Shown here: piece after piece, positions 1 to 9,160 of the stretch | Layout: every line of letters begins with the position of its first letter | Position numbering within the stretch: the stretch's first letter is position 1 | Assembly (NCBI GenBank): GCA_020437105.1 | Contig: JAGQWR010000001.1 | Location: 27,827-91,826, forward strand | DNA: 64,000 bases | Reading direction: 5' to 3' | Source: Saprospiraceae bacterium | GTDB taxonomy: Bacteria; Bacteroidota; Bacteroidia; Chitinophagales; Saprospiraceae | Program-made: the position numbers and the translations under genes | Notes under the pieces: model-generated | The model's database searches: none | Seen by the model: the letters and a program-made list of their open reading frames with translations, nothing else | Told to the model about the DNA's origin: nothing

Positions 1-2277
1 AACTCGAAGCCGGGATGTTCCCTCCGGCGCAGAATCTGGAATGGTGATAATACCTTCCTGATTTTGTTCGGTAGATGTTGGTGATTCAAAAACCAACTCC
101 TCCGGATAATCAAATGCACCGTTTTGGTCAAAATCTATCCAGATTAGATAAGATTCCATATAGCTCCAGTTGTTGAAGCCGGGCTCGATGATAAATGGAT
201 AGGATTCACCAGCTACTAAAACAATATCCTCCCCGAAAATCTGAAAATAACCATCATTGTTTCCGGTTTGAATTTCCTGCCCATCAAGCGTAAAGGATTC
301 GATCCATTCAAACCAGGCGTAAAACTCCGGATTACAATAGGATTGTTCTTCACAAAATTCGCAGCCCGTTACTTCAAACTGGCTGTAGGAAAAAGTAGAA
401 GCCGCGCCATCCAGACAGCCTACCATTAGTTTGATGTCGTATGTTTGGCAGGCCTCCAGGGAATCCAGATCCAGTTGTGGCTCTTCTGTGGATATCGGTG
501 AGGACCAGGTATTGGCTAAAGCTGTTTTATAGCGCAATATGTAGGTTTCTGCTCCATATACTTCCTCCCATTCCAGATGCGCACTGGAGTCTGTGATATT
601 GCTTGCCTGAATATTAGCAGGTGCTTCACAGCAACCTAATGTTTCAAAGGTGATACTATTCGGACTCTCCGATTGGGTGCCACTGCAAAATACTTTTAGT
701 CGAAACTCGTATGCGGTACATCCCTCTAAATCCCCCAATATATAAGGAGCTGTCGGATTGGTAATTTGATTCCATTCCAAGGTTCCGAGTTCACGCCATT
801 TGAGATATGTTTCTACCGTGCCCGGAAAGGATACCCAATCAAGTGAAACAGTACTATCTGATATGGGGGTTGCTTCTATACCAACAGGTGCCAAGCAGGC
901 ATCACAAAGGTTTAACACTTCCACGACACTATTATAGGCGTTCAGCCGGCCGCCGCTGTTTACCTCATTCCCTAAGTTGGCCACTGGATCAACTCCATTT
1001 AGAATAGCATCCCGAGCAGTAATAGCAGCTGCCATGGGATCCGATAGCGCCAAAATTTCCAGTTCAACACATGGCACGGAATAGAGTAATGCAATAATGC
1101 CCGCTACCTGCGGACAGGCATAAGAGGTGCCCGATTGATAGTGGTATTGGCCGTTAATATCTGTTGTCAGGATTTCCTCACCCGGTGCGGCTAAATCAAT
1201 GGATTGGATGCCAAAACCGGAAAAATTTCGCTGGTCTGCCTCATCAGTTGCGGTAACTGTAATAAGATAGGGACTGCTACATGCGGTAGGCATATCTCCT
1301 TCAATATCCACATTGACATTCGAATTGGTAGTTGCCGCAACACTCAGAATGCCATTTTCTCCCAAGAGGTCAAACATCGCACACCACAGAGGGTAATCGG
1401 AAGGAGAGGCCAGATCCGCACCCCAGGAAGTGTTTGTGCAGGTAACAAATGCACCTGCTGTGCCGCCACTTTGTTGCCAGAGAATGCGTTGATTTAAGGC
1501 ATAGCCATAGGCTTCAACTATTTCAGATTCCAAACCGGAAATGCCAACGATAGGCATTATCCGGACATCCCAATTAGTACCGGAAATACCAGTACCGTTA
1601 TTTCCTTTTGCCCCTAACATACCCGCTACCTGTACTCCGTGGATACCATATTGCACCAGATCAAGGTCTGCCTGCACATTCCATCCTGCAAAATCATCCA
1701 CATAACCATTTCCGTCGTCGTCTATACCATTTCCGGAAATCTCCGCCGAATTTGTCCAAAGGTTTGAAACCAAATCCGGATGATCCGGATCAATTCCATC
1801 ATCAATCAGGGCAATGACAATTGGATGCCCGGAAGCAGTATGGCCACCTGTAGTGACTTCCCATGCCAGGTCAATATCAATATCGGCACCACCATTGGTA
1901 TTTAGGAAGTTCCATTGATTTCCAAACATGGGGTCATCGGGCAGAGACCGACTGGAAAGCCAATGGTTTTGCTGAATCTCTGCTACACGTACATCCTGGC
2001 GGAGGTAGTTTAGTAGGAGGGTCTCGTCAAATTGGGCCGGATCATTTTGGAGCAGATAAATGGGATAGCCTGGAACAAGCTGTTTTTTTAAACCAAGAGC
2101 TGTTTGATTGCCGGAAATACTGGCGTAGTCTTCAATTACCTCATCAATTGAATTAGCTCCTGTCAACCAAACGATATATTGTCCGGGAACATGGTCAGAT
2201 CGTTGAGCCTGGAGTAGAATACTCTGGAAACTCAATATTGTAAGTAATGCCCAAATTGGCCAGTTGGCTTTTTTCAT
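1..2277 (-). CDS. Secreted S8 (subtilisin-like) serine protease with FN3 and GEVED domains, C-terminus cut by window edge
   Basis: Reading the minus strand from the ATG at 2277 gives 759 codons without a stop, running off the window start, so the C-terminus is missing. Residues 1-25 form a signal peptide ending near QA-Q. A propeptide-like stretch precedes the S8 domain (about 115-455), with Asp159 in LIDDGID, His213 in YGIHGVQVAG, a likely oxyanion Asn318, and Ser385 in SGTSYACPQVAG; the triad is complete. Two fibronectin III-like modules follow (about 461-549 and 551-638), each bounded by Cys and opening with C-x-A-P. Then comes a GEVED-type domain (about 640-759) with WIDFDQNGAFDYPEEL and GIITIPDSAPEGTSRLRV. 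This architecture is typical of secreted Bacteroidota proteases carrying a T9SS C-terminal sorting domain, but that part lies outside the window, so T9SS export is inferred. Role: extracellular proteolysis, probably nutritional. Confidence 0.93.
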   Translation of the reverse strand, partial: MKKANWPIWALLTILSFQSILLQAQRSDHVPGQYIVWLTGANSIDEVIEDYASISGNQTALGLKKQLVPGYPIYLLQNDPAQFDETLLLNYLRQDVRVAEIQQNHWLSSRSLPDDPMFGNQWNFLNTNGGADIDIDLAWEVTTGGHTASGHPIVIALIDDGIDPDHPDLVSNLWTNSAEISGNGIDDDGNGYVDDFAGWNVQADLDLVQYGIHGVQVAGMLGAKGNNGTGISGTNWDVRIMPIVGISGLESEIVEAYGYALNQRILWQQSGGTAGAFVTCTNTSWGADLASPSDYPLWCAMFDLLGENGILSVAATTNSNVNVDIEGDMPTACSSPYLITVTATDEADQRNFSGFGIQSIDLAAPGEEILTTDINGQYHYQSGTSYACPQVAGIIALLYSVPCVELEILALSDPMAAAITARDAILNGVDPVANLGNEVNSGGRLNAYNSVVEVLNLCDACLAPVGIEATPISDSTVSLDWVSFPGTVETYLKWRELGTLEWNQITNPTAPYILGDLEGCTAYEFRLKVFCSGTQSESPNSITFETLGCCEAPANIQASNITDSSAHLEWEEVYGAETYILRYKTALANTWSSPISTEEPQLDLDSLEACQTYDIKLMVGCLDGAASTFSYSQFEVTGCEFCEEQSYCNPEFYAWFEWIESFTLDGQEIQTGNNDGYFQIFGEDIVLVAGESYPFIIEPGFNNWSYMESYLIWIDFDQNGAFDYPEELVFESPTSTEQNQEGIITIPDSAPEGTSRLRV

Positions 2278-2295
2278 AGTTCATTATTCCCAAGC

Positions 2296-2303
2296 CAAAG
2301 GTA
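2296..2303 (-). promoter_or_regulatory. Candidate Bacteroidota -7 promoter element of the S8 protease gene
   Basis: On the minus strand TACCTTTG matches the Bacteroidota -7 consensus TAnnTTTG and lies 18 bases before the ATG at 2277. I see no clear TTTG (-33) box at the expected distance, so support rests on one element. Confidence 0.4.
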
Positions 2304-2375
2304 AGTAGCCTGTTGGGTAGAACCTACTTGAAGGAATGAAAATACATTCAATCGCCTAAATCAGACAGTTTAATT

Positions 2376-3068
2376 TCATTCATCCAGACGTAATCCTATA
2401 CGAAGACCCGCTTCCCATTGAGTCCAGTCTCCTGTTTGGATATTGGAGCCGTTAATTTCATTAACTGGCGGATACTCCAGGAAACCATCCCATTGATTGC
2501 TGAATCGCCACACATGGCGTACAAATGGAGTAAGCGTCAGCATATCAGAAATGCCCAGGTCTAGCCCTGCTCCGATTCCTGCCCGGTAGGAGAAGGGCTT
2601 GTCAATATGCTCTACAAATTTATCGGAATACCGAAACTGGTGATCAGATAAATTTACTCCCGGACTGAGCTGAATAAAGAAACCTCTTTTGAATATCGGA
2701 TCTTGTTTTGAAAAAGTCGGACAGTCACAATCACTCAAAAAATCAAAGAGGTAAATATTGATATTCAATTGAAACATGTAATCGTTTGTTCGAAACGTTC
2801 CCGTTGTATAACCGGTGCTCGTTGATTGCTGGAAAGCCAGGCCCGGATAAAACTCAACCCGATATTTTTCGGGGCGCCACCAGTAATCAATACCTAAAGA
2901 AAAGCTGTTGGAATAAAAAGCGTCATCCGGGTTTTGTGCTAAGGCCAGTTGACTGTTTTCCAAAGGTGTATTCATCCAGTTATAGGTGCCGGAGAATCCA
3001 AATTGGGCATTCCCTGAAAAGGGCAGGAGACAAATTAGGAGAATGGCGAAACGAATCATTTCAATCAC
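2376..3068 (-). CDS. Predicted outer-membrane beta-barrel protein (tandem copy B)
   Basis: A protein of 230 residues with a signal peptide ending near GNAQ and then alternating aromatic/polar strands typical of a small outer-membrane barrel (for example GIGAGLDLGISDMLTLTPFVR). It carries a DCDC motif in the middle, shared with the upstream neighbour, and ends in a strand-like GLRIGLRL segment. The longest frame starts at GTG 3068, whose GTGA overlaps the TGA stop of the upstream gene; an ATG at 3059 gives a more canonical signal peptide start (MIRFAILLICLLPF) and may be the real start. The overlap implies co-transcription and possible translational coupling. Function unknown; it looks like a diverged paralogue of the 3065-3769 gene. 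Confidence 0.75.
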   Translation of the reverse strand: MIEMIRFAILLICLLPFSGNAQFGFSGTYNWMNTPLENSQLALAQNPDDAFYSNSFSLGIDYWWRPEKYRVEFYPGLAFQQSTSTGYTTGTFRTNDYMFQLNINIYLFDFLSDCDCPTFSKQDPIFKRGFFIQLSPGVNLSDHQFRYSDKFVEHIDKPFSYRAGIGAGLDLGISDMLTLTPFVRHVWRFSNQWDGFLEYPPVNEINGSNIQTGDWTQWEAGLRIGLRLDE

Positions 3069-3769
3069 TGTTTTGGTAGAGATATAAAACTTATCTGTAA
3101 TTCAATCTGAAAGATGCGGATTTCAGAATTTGTGCGAAAGTACGGACTAGAACCGTTTGGAAGAAAACGATCAAGGCCTTCCCAATTAATATTTGGTAAC
3201 TGGCAAAAGCGAAAGATAGGACTTAATATAAAATTTGGTCCTGCGTTTAGGTGCATCCCAAATCCAAATCCAATACTCATTCCTTTATCCTGAACAATTT
3301 CCTGAAAATCTGGCGAATTGACCTGCATGGCAGCATAATGCCACCCCAGATTGCCTTCCAGAAAGAGTCGCTGTTTTAGCTCATCGCAATCACAGGAAAA
3401 CAGAAAATGCCCCGGATATAAACGGGCATTGAGCAGGATGCCGCTTATGTTTAATTCTGCCGGACCCACGTCAAGGGTGCCAGCTTTAAAATGGTCGTAC
3501 CGAATACCTGGCCCCAGGGCAATTGCCTGATTATTGCCAAAACGCCAATGGTAATTAGCTCCTAATCCATATCCGTTTCGTAGAAATCGTTCGCTGTTTT
3601 GGTTTATCGGATCCCAAAAAGGAGCGGTGGCCGTTTCCACCGAGCCACTAACACTGAGTTGGGCAGAGACCTTTACCAGACTGGAAAGCGTACAGAAAAG
3701 GACCAATAATAATCCCCTAAAAGGAATGCCGGTAGCTTGTTGAAAAAAGTTGATTTTGGAATTTTTCAT
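3065..3769 (-). CDS. Predicted outer-membrane beta-barrel protein (tandem copy A)
   Basis: A protein of 234 residues with a charged N-terminus, a hydrophobic stretch (GLLLVLFCTLSSLVKVSAQ) read as a signal peptide, then beta-rich sequence with regular Gly/aromatic alternation. It shares with the downstream gene the length, a central SCDCD motif after a Y-P-G strand, and a Gly-rich GFGFGMHLNAGPNFILSPIFR strand matching GAGLDLGISDMLTLTPFVR in its neighbour. First gene of a two-gene unit. I cannot assign a substrate or partner; no plug, POTRA or TonB box is visible, so it is a small barrel rather than a TonB receptor. Confidence 0.75.
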   Translation of the reverse strand: MKNSKINFFQQATGIPFRGLLLVLFCTLSSLVKVSAQLSVSGSVETATAPFWDPINQNSERFLRNGYGLGANYHWRFGNNQAIALGPGIRYDHFKAGTLDVGPAELNISGILLNARLYPGHFLFSCDCDELKQRLFLEGNLGWHYAAMQVNSPDFQEIVQDKGMSIGFGFGMHLNAGPNFILSPIFRFCQLPNINWEGLDRFLPNGSSPYFRTNSEIRIFQIELQISFISLPKQ

Positions 3770-3863
3770 ACGTTACCGAAAACAACGTTTGGATTTGGGC
3801 AAAAGTGTATAAAATTGTTTTCATAACTATTTAATCCGGGTTTGGAGAATTTTCTCAACCCAC

Positions 3864-3896
3864 TTGGTGAGGAGAATTTTCTTCCAGCTATCTTTG
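3864..3896 (+). promoter_or_regulatory. Promoter of rimO (TTGG-N21-TATCTTTG)
   Basis: TATCTTTG at 3889-3896 matches TAnnTTTG and is followed by only four bases before the rimO ATG at 3901. A TTGG at 3864-3867 is a weak -33 candidate, slightly further than the usual 19 bases. The spacing predicts a leaderless or nearly leaderless mRNA. Confidence 0.55.
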
Positions 3897-3900
3897 CAGC

Positions 3901-5226
3901 ATGAAGACAAAGCGATTTAGACCGGAAAGAGTCAATGTAGTAACCTTGGGCTGCTCGAAGAATCTGGTAGATTCTGAGCAGCTAATTACCCAGCTGCGTG
4001 GTAATGATTACGATGTAGTACACGAGGGTGGGGATGAAGAATCGGATATTGTAATTGTAAATACCTGCGGATTTATTGACCTGGCCAAGGAGGAGAGTGT
4101 CAATACCATTCTGAAATTTGCAGCGATCAAGCAGGAAGGCGGTATTGAAAAACTGTATGTTACAGGTTGCCTGTCACAACGCTATAAAGACGATTTAGAA
4201 CAGGAAATTCCGGAAGTCGATGCCTTTTTTGGCACCTTGGAATTGCCGGCACTTCTTGCACGTTTGGAGGCAGATTATATGCATGAGCTGGTGGGAGAGC
4301 GCATTATCACCACACCACCACATTATGCTTACCTGAAAATATCAGAAGGTTGCAACAGGACCTGTTCGTTCTGTGCCATCCCTCTAATGCGTGGAAAACA
4401 TATTTCTCAACCCATTGAAGCATTGGTCGAGCAGGCAAAAAGTCTGGCGGCCAGAGGGGTAAAAGAGTTGATGCTAATCGCGCAGGAGTTAACCTATTAC
4501 GGACTGGATCTCTATAAAAAGCGTGCGTTATCAGAACTGTTAGACGCACTCTGTGAGGTGGATGGGATTGAGTGGATTCGCCTGCATTACGCTTATCCCA
4601 GTAAATTTCCGCTCGAAGTATTTGATGTCATGCAGCGGCAGCCCAAATTATGCAACTACCTGGATATTCCGCTCCAGCATGCCAGCGATACTGTCTTGTT
4701 CCGGATGCGGCGGCAAATAACACAGGCTGAGACGAGGGAATTAATTCGGTATGCCCGCGAAAAAGTACCCGGTATAGTTATCCGTACCACCTTTTTGGTC
4801 GGATTTCCGGGAGAGACCCAAACAGAGTTTGCAGAATTGGGCGCCTTTGTACAGGAGATGGAATTCGATCGGGTAGGGGTGTTTCAATATTCACATGAGG
4901 AGAATACCAGTGCGCATGATTTAGTAGATGATGTAGATCCGGAAGTTAAGGCAGAGCGAGCCGGAACAATAATGGAAATCCAACAGATAATTTCCGAAAA
5001 GAAAAACCAAAGCCTGGTTGGTACCCGGCAGCGAGTGCTCTTTGATCGAATTGAGGGCGGCTATTTTGTGGGCAGAACGATTGCCGATTCCCCGGAAGTG
5101 GATAATGAGGTATTAGTGCCTACAAAAGGGAACTTTGCGCGCATTGGTGATTTTGCGGATGTGTTAATTACTGATGCCAATGAGTATGATCTTTTTGGGT
5201 CAATTGAAATTCAAACATTGAATTGA
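3901..5226 (+). CDS. rimO: Ribosomal protein uS12 (Asp88) methylthiotransferase RimO
   Basis: A 441-residue radical-SAM methylthiotransferase that adds a methylthio group to an Asp of ribosomal protein S12. The N-terminal UPF0004 domain supplies Cys18 (TLGCSKN), Cys56 (NTCGF) and Cys90 (TGCLSQR) for the auxiliary 4Fe-4S cluster. The radical-SAM motif CNRTCSFC at 151-158 binds the catalytic cluster, and a TRAM-like domain closes the protein. The opening VNVVTLGCSKNLVDSE and the segment IPLMRGKHISQP distinguish RimO from the tRNA enzyme MiaB. Full length for the family. It stands alone with its own promoter; the next gene starts 63 bases downstream. Confidence 0.96.
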   Translation: MKTKRFRPERVNVVTLGCSKNLVDSEQLITQLRGNDYDVVHEGGDEESDIVIVNTCGFIDLAKEESVNTILKFAAIKQEGGIEKLYVTGCLSQRYKDDLEQEIPEVDAFFGTLELPALLARLEADYMHELVGERIITTPPHYAYLKISEGCNRTCSFCAIPLMRGKHISQPIEALVEQAKSLAARGVKELMLIAQELTYYGLDLYKKRALSELLDALCEVDGIEWIRLHYAYPSKFPLEVFDVMQRQPKLCNYLDIPLQHASDTVLFRMRRQITQAETRELIRYAREKVPGIVIRTTFLVGFPGETQTEFAELGAFVQEMEFDRVGVFQYSHEENTSAHDLVDDVDPEVKAERAGTIMEIQQIISEKKNQSLVGTRQRVLFDRIEGGYFVGRTIADSPEVDNEVLVPTKGNFARIGDFADVLITDANEYDLFGSIEIQTLN

Positions 5227-5289
5227 ACAAGATGGGCTGGTTGGGAGTTTTCTTGATAGTCGGCTTTATCCGGCAAAAATAATTGTAGT

Positions 5290-5748
5290 ATGTCTAATCC
5301 GGAGAACTCTCTTTTTTCAAAAGCCCATAGTCCCATGTTGCAAGCGGGTATTGTCTTTGCCGCTGCCTTTGTTTTTATGGTTTTTGGAAAAATGATCCAT
5401 GGCCTTGGAATTGTCGAAGTCGGGGATCGATTCCCCTGGATGACTGCTGCTGCTTTCATGCTCTTCTTTGCCTTATTTAATTCGATTATCAGTTTGGCAA
5501 CCAAAGACCTGAATCATTATTGGGGACAATCTATTTTAAGCTTTGCCGGCCTCGCTATAGCTAATGGCTTGCTAGCCTGGTTATTTTCGTCCATTTCAAT
5601 TAATGAAGCAGGATCATATCGGTGGATTTACACCGTTCTAATCTTTGGTTACCTGGTTTTTCTGACCCTTATGGGAATGTTGAAACGGATCGTCGAATTT
5701 GCTCAACGGGAAGAGTGGAACCATCCACGAATTCGAAAACGTAAATAA
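5290..5748 (+). CDS. Hypothetical inner-membrane protein, four TM segments
   Basis: A 152-residue protein with about four hydrophobic helices (residues 18-38, 50-70, 80-104 and 115-137) and a basic C-terminal tail (HPRIRKRK), consistent with a cytoplasmic C-terminus. I do not recognise a family with certainty. Its stop is two bases before msrB, so the two are probably co-transcribed. Confidence 0.75.
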   Translation: MSNPENSLFSKAHSPMLQAGIVFAAAFVFMVFGKMIHGLGIVEVGDRFPWMTAAAFMLFFALFNSIISLATKDLNHYWGQSILSFAGLAIANGLLAWLFSSISINEAGSYRWIYTVLIFGYLVFLTLMGMLKRIVEFAQREEWNHPRIRKRK

Positions 5749-5750
5749 TT

Positions 5751-6299
5751 ATGAAATTCGCACTGCTTTTCTCTTTGTTTTTTTCGCTTGCTTCCTCTTG
5801 TACTGATAACTCTCAAGCGCAAACCCAATCCCAATTACTATCGGGACAACCTCAACCTTCCTCTTCTGACTATTTCATTGACAGTAATGGGGATACCATT
5901 TACCAGGTGGTAAAAACGGAGGCGGAATGGAAGTCTGAGCTGACCAGCCAGGAGTTTTATGTTTTGCGGGAAGCTGGAACAGAGCGGGCTGGCACCGGTG
6001 ATTTATTGAAGGAAAAACGTGCAGGTGTATTTACCTGTGCTGCCTGTGGGCTGGTTTTGTTTGATTCAAACACAAAATTTGAATCGGGCACAGGTTGGCC
6101 GAGTTTTTACCAACCAGCAGATCCCAGCCATGTAGGAGAGCATCAGGACAATGCTTACGGAATGGTTCGTACGGAGGTTGTTTGTAATCGTTGCGGTGGC
6201 CATTTAGGTCATGTTTTTCCGGATGGTCCGCCTCCAACTGGTCAGCGCTATTGCATCAATGCCGTCTCGCTGGATTTTGTGCCGGCTGAGGGCCAGTAA
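5751..6299 (+). CDS. msrB: Peptide-methionine (R)-S-oxide reductase MsrB, lipoprotein form
   Basis: A 182-residue protein that reduces methionine-R-sulfoxide. Residues 1-17 form a lipoprotein signal ending in Cys17 (LASSC), so the enzyme is probably anchored outside the cytoplasmic membrane and repairs oxidised envelope proteins. Zinc ligands are in CAACG (Cys96, Cys99) and CNRCGG (Cys145, Cys148). The substrate pocket shows SGTGWPSFY, and the catalytic Cys168 lies in RYCINAVSL. The MsrB domain spans about 55-178. It follows a membrane protein gene by two bases and converges end-to-end with the minus-strand gene ending at 6300. Confidence 0.95.
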   Translation: MKFALLFSLFFSLASSCTDNSQAQTQSQLLSGQPQPSSSDYFIDSNGDTIYQVVKTEAEWKSELTSQEFYVLREAGTERAGTGDLLKEKRAGVFTCAACGLVLFDSNTKFESGTGWPSFYQPADPSHVGEHQDNAYGMVRTEVVCNRCGGHLGHVFPDGPPPTGQRYCINAVSLDFVPAEGQ

Positions 6300-6998
6300 T
6301 CACTTTGAATTTTCGGCGGCTTTTTTAGCCTTTTTCTGCTCGTTATTACTCTCGTATAGCGTGTATTTCTCGTATTCAACCGGATCGCGTTCTGCCCAGA
6401 TGTCTTTGCCAATATTGCAAAGTATTACGAGTTCGTCGTACAGGGCATTTCCCAATTCGACTCGTCTTTCGACGGATATATCCCGTTCTGCAACCCGGTC
6501 TTGTTGAATATTAACGGCTTTTTCAAAATCCTGATTGGCTTTTTGAATACGGGCCAGTATATTTTCATTGACTCCTACATCTGCCAGAAAGTCGATTTGT
6601 TGTCTGGCTACCCGGATAACACGCCTGCCACAAAACATCAACTGGGCATCGGTCATATCGCCCATTTTAGCCGTTCCAAATTTCCGGTAGCGGCCAGTTT
6701 TGTTGTTGTATTTCAGTGCTACCCGTGTCATAAGGGAACGGATAGCTGTTTTAAGCTGCTCTGCTGCCAGGTATTTCTTATCCGTTGTGATCATTTGCTC
6801 ACCAACTAATTCGTGGTCTTCAGGGAGGTCGCGAAATCGATCACAGGCACCTTTCAGCTTCTTCAAACGGGACAGGTCGTACCCATATTGATCAAATTGC
6901 TTTAGGTCTCTTTTGGCGTGTGCAATTTTTTCCAGACAAAGCTGATGTAGATCAGCATCCGGGAAATTGTGCTTTCGATTGAGGTGTTGCTTCTTCAT
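6300..6998 (-). CDS. Hypothetical helical protein
   Basis: A 232-residue, highly charged, mostly helical protein without signal peptide or membrane segment; it ends in a Lys/Glu/Ala-rich tail (NNEQKKAKKAAENSK). The middle resembles a four-helix bundle. It has some likeness to Bacteroidota proteins annotated as four helix bundle/hypothetical next to mobile or rRNA regions, but no signature lets me name it. Its stop directly abuts the msrB stop (6299/6300). Real gene judging by length and the lack of competing frames. Confidence 0.6.
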   Translation of the reverse strand: MKKQHLNRKHNFPDADLHQLCLEKIAHAKRDLKQFDQYGYDLSRLKKLKGACDRFRDLPEDHELVGEQMITTDKKYLAAEQLKTAIRSLMTRVALKYNNKTGRYRKFGTAKMGDMTDAQLMFCGRRVIRVARQQIDFLADVGVNENILARIQKANQDFEKAVNIQQDRVAERDISVERRVELGNALYDELVILCNIGKDIWAERDPVEYEKYTLYESNNEQKKAKKAAENSK

Positions 6999-7388
6999 AA
7001 ATCCTGTTTGACACTTAAATATAAGGCCTTTTATTGAGAATATCTTTGTTTTTACTGGAAAAATATTTTACTCATTTAAAAATTTCTCAGTAAGATAGAG
7101 CAAAATAGCATAAACACAATTACCAAAAACGGGCGGAGATTAAACTCAATAGGAGAGGCCGGCAACATGGAAAAGCCGGAACTTGCACCGAAATCGAGAG
7201 GCTGTCTGATGTATAAAGAATAATGCCAGTTTTTAAATAACTTCACAGGATAATTTAAAGCAGACTCCGGATAAATCAGATGATTTTACATAAATTTAAA
7301 CCACGAGAAGGGACATATCAGTAGTATAATTTTACTTTTGCGGAAGATTGCCGCGCATATTGGTAATTAGGTGTTCAATCTTGTTTAC
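6999..7388. other. 390-base intergenic region with regulatory potential
   Basis: No convincing gene is present on either strand. A short inverted repeat CCGGC (7159-7163) / GCCGG (7175-7179) with an 11-base loop lies in the GC-richer middle. A TAnnTTTG element at 7333-7340 is the probable promoter of the downstream two-component system. No tRNA-like T-loop or riboswitch core was found. Confidence 0.5.
7333..7340 (+). promoter_or_regulatory. Candidate -7 element for the two-component operon
   Basis: TACTTTTG matches TAnnTTTG and sits 48 bases before the response-regulator ATG at 7389. No good TTTG lies at the standard upstream distance, so an activator may be needed or the match may be chance. 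Confidence 0.4.
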
Positions 7389-8072
7389 ATGGATGAAGTA
7401 AAGATCCTGGTCGTTGATGATGAACCGGATATTCTGGAGATTCTGAAGTACAATCTTGAAAAAGAAGGTTTTATCGTTTTCACGGCTCTGAATGGAGAGG
7501 AAGGCCTGGCAACAGCACATGCAGAAAAGCCCCATTTAATCATCCTGGACATCATGATGCCAAAAATGGATGGGGTAGAACTTTGCCGCGCACTCCGGGG
7601 GAATCAAGATTTTGATGGCACGCTTATTGCCTTCTTATCTGCACGAGAAGAGGACTTTTCTCAAATTGCCGCACTGGATGTGGGAGGGGATGACTACATC
7701 ACCAAACCTATTCGGCCCCGGGTATTTACCAGTCGGATCAAAGCGCTCCTGCGGCGTTCTTCCCGTACAGGAGTCAAGGATCAGGAAAAAATTATCCAGC
7801 TTGGCGATATTCGAATTGACACCGAACGTTTTCTGGTTTTTAACGGGGATCGGGAAATTGAATTAGCCAAAAAGGAGTTTGAGTTACTCGGTCTCTTAGC
7901 TAGTAAACCGGGTAAGGTTTTTACCCGAGAAGAAATCTTTCGGAAGGTCTGGGGCGCAGACGTGATTGTTGGAAACCGGACTATTGATGTACACATCCGC
8001 AAACTTCGGGAGAAGATTGGCGATCATTTCATCAAAACCATAAAGGGAATAGGCTATAAATTTGAGTTTTAA
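7389..8072 (+). CDS. OmpR/PhoB-family response regulator
   Basis: A 227-residue transcription factor with an N-terminal receiver domain (about 4-118) and a C-terminal winged-helix DNA-binding domain (about 128-225). The phosphoacceptor is Asp54 in IILDIMMPKMDG; the acidic pair is in VVDDEPD, and the conserved Thr/Lys switch is visible (SARE, DDYITKP). The winged helix ends in RTIDVHIRKLREKIG and IKTIKGIGYKF, typical of OmpR-type regulators. The ATG at 7389 was chosen over the frame's 7371 start because the receiver begins directly with VKILVVDDEPD. The stop overlaps the start of the sensor kinase by one base (TAATG). Confidence 0.94.
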   Translation: MDEVKILVVDDEPDILEILKYNLEKEGFIVFTALNGEEGLATAHAEKPHLIILDIMMPKMDGVELCRALRGNQDFDGTLIAFLSAREEDFSQIAALDVGGDDYITKPIRPRVFTSRIKALLRRSSRTGVKDQEKIIQLGDIRIDTERFLVFNGDREIELAKKEFELLGLLASKPGKVFTREEIFRKVWGADVIVGNRTIDVHIRKLREKIGDHFIKTIKGIGYKFEF

Positions 8073-9121
8073 TGCTTAAAAACCCCACACCGCAGCAAAT
8101 ATCATTTTTTTCCTCCCTTTGGATTGTGGGTTCCCTTTTGTTTGTAGCTACCGTACTATGGTTAAGCGGCTTTTGGTCTGTTAACTTTGAGGTTGTATTA
8201 CTTTTGCTAATTCTCGGATACGGTATCAGCTACTTTGTAATCCTGTATTACCTGAAGAAATACATCTACCGGAAGATCAAGCTTATTTACAAAACTATCC
8301 ACAAACATAAACTGCATTCTCAGGAGAAAAACAGCTATCAGGATGTTAATGCGGATATTCTGGATGAGGTAGAAAAAGAAGTGGAAGCCTGGGCGACGAA
8401 TCAGGCACAGGAAATAGCCGAATTGAAATCCTGGCAGAGCTACAGACGCCGATTTCTGGGCGATATTTCACATGAGTTAAAGACCCCGATTTTTACGATT
8501 CAGGGCTACCTGGATACCTTGCTGGATGGGGCAATGGCCGATGAGAAAATTAATCAGTTATACCTGGAGCGCGCTGCCAAAAATGTTCAACGCCTCAATA
8601 CTATTGTAGAAGATTTAGAATCAATCTCCCGAATGGAGTCTGGTGAGTTGATGCTCGAAGTGCAGAGCTTTAATATTCGGGAACTGACGCAAGAAGTATT
8701 TGAGGACCTGGAGATAAAAGCCCTTGAAAACGACATTACCTTTCTCTTTAAATCCGGAGCAGATGAAAACTATATGGTCAATGCAGATCGGGAATCCATT
8801 AGACAGGTTTTGACCAATTTGTTGAATAATTCAGTTAAATATGGCAAAAAGGGTGGAAGTACCAAGGTGAGTTTTTACGATATGGATAAAAATATTTTGG
8901 TAGAAGTTGCCGATAACGGAATTGGCATTGAAGCAGAATTCCTGGATCGGATTTTTGATCGTTTTTACCGTGTTGACAAGAGTAGAAGCCGCGATCGCGG
9001 AGGTTCCGGACTGGGTTTGTCTATCGTAAAACACATCATTAATGCCCACAAACAAACCATTAACGTGCGTTCAACCATTAATTTGGGCTCTACTTTTGGT
9101 TTCACACTTGAGAAAGCCTGA
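8072..9121 (+). CDS. PhoR-like sensor histidine kinase without extracytoplasmic sensor domain
   Basis: A 349-residue kinase. Two transmembrane helices (about 12-32 and 38-60) are separated by only a few residues, so no periplasmic sensor domain exists; sensing must be intramembrane, cytoplasmic or via a partner. The HisKA domain carries His134 in DISHELKTPIFTIQGYL. The ATPase domain shows an N box (QVLTNLLNNSVKYG), G1 (VEVADNGIGI), F box (IFDRFYRVD) and G2 (RGGSGLGLSIVKHI). It is the cognate partner of the overlapping upstream response regulator. The pair resembles PhoB/PhoR, but phosphate as signal is not shown by the sequence. Confidence 0.93.
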   Translation: MLKNPTPQQISFFSSLWIVGSLLFVATVLWLSGFWSVNFEVVLLLLILGYGISYFVILYYLKKYIYRKIKLIYKTIHKHKLHSQEKNSYQDVNADILDEVEKEVEAWATNQAQEIAELKSWQSYRRRFLGDISHELKTPIFTIQGYLDTLLDGAMADEKINQLYLERAAKNVQRLNTIVEDLESISRMESGELMLEVQSFNIRELTQEVFEDLEIKALENDITFLFKSGADENYMVNADRESIRQVLTNLLNNSVKYGKKGGSTKVSFYDMDKNILVEVADNGIGIEAEFLDRIFDRFYRVDKSRSRDRGGSGLGLSIVKHIINAHKQTINVRSTINLGSTFGFTLEKA

Positions 9122-9138
9122 TAGCTTTCCTATCTTTG
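9108..9138 (+). promoter_or_regulatory. Promoter of the ABC-F gene (TTG-N20-TATCTTTG)
   Basis: TTG at 9108-9110 and TATCTTTG at 9131-9138 form a near-consensus Bacteroidota promoter. It overlaps the end of the kinase gene and lies 22 bases before the TTG start at 9161. Confidence 0.6.
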
Positions 9139-9160
9139 CGGCTTCTTAACACTGCCTCCT

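Noticed and set aside
1204..2156. Plus-strand frames of 60-100 codons inside the S8 protease
   Set aside because: The opposite strand is a continuous 759-codon protease with complete catalytic triad.
7141..7200. Possible structured RNA or tRNA in the 7.0-7.4 kb spacer
   Set aside because: Only a five-base-pair hairpin; no T-loop, CCA or cloverleaf pattern is seen.
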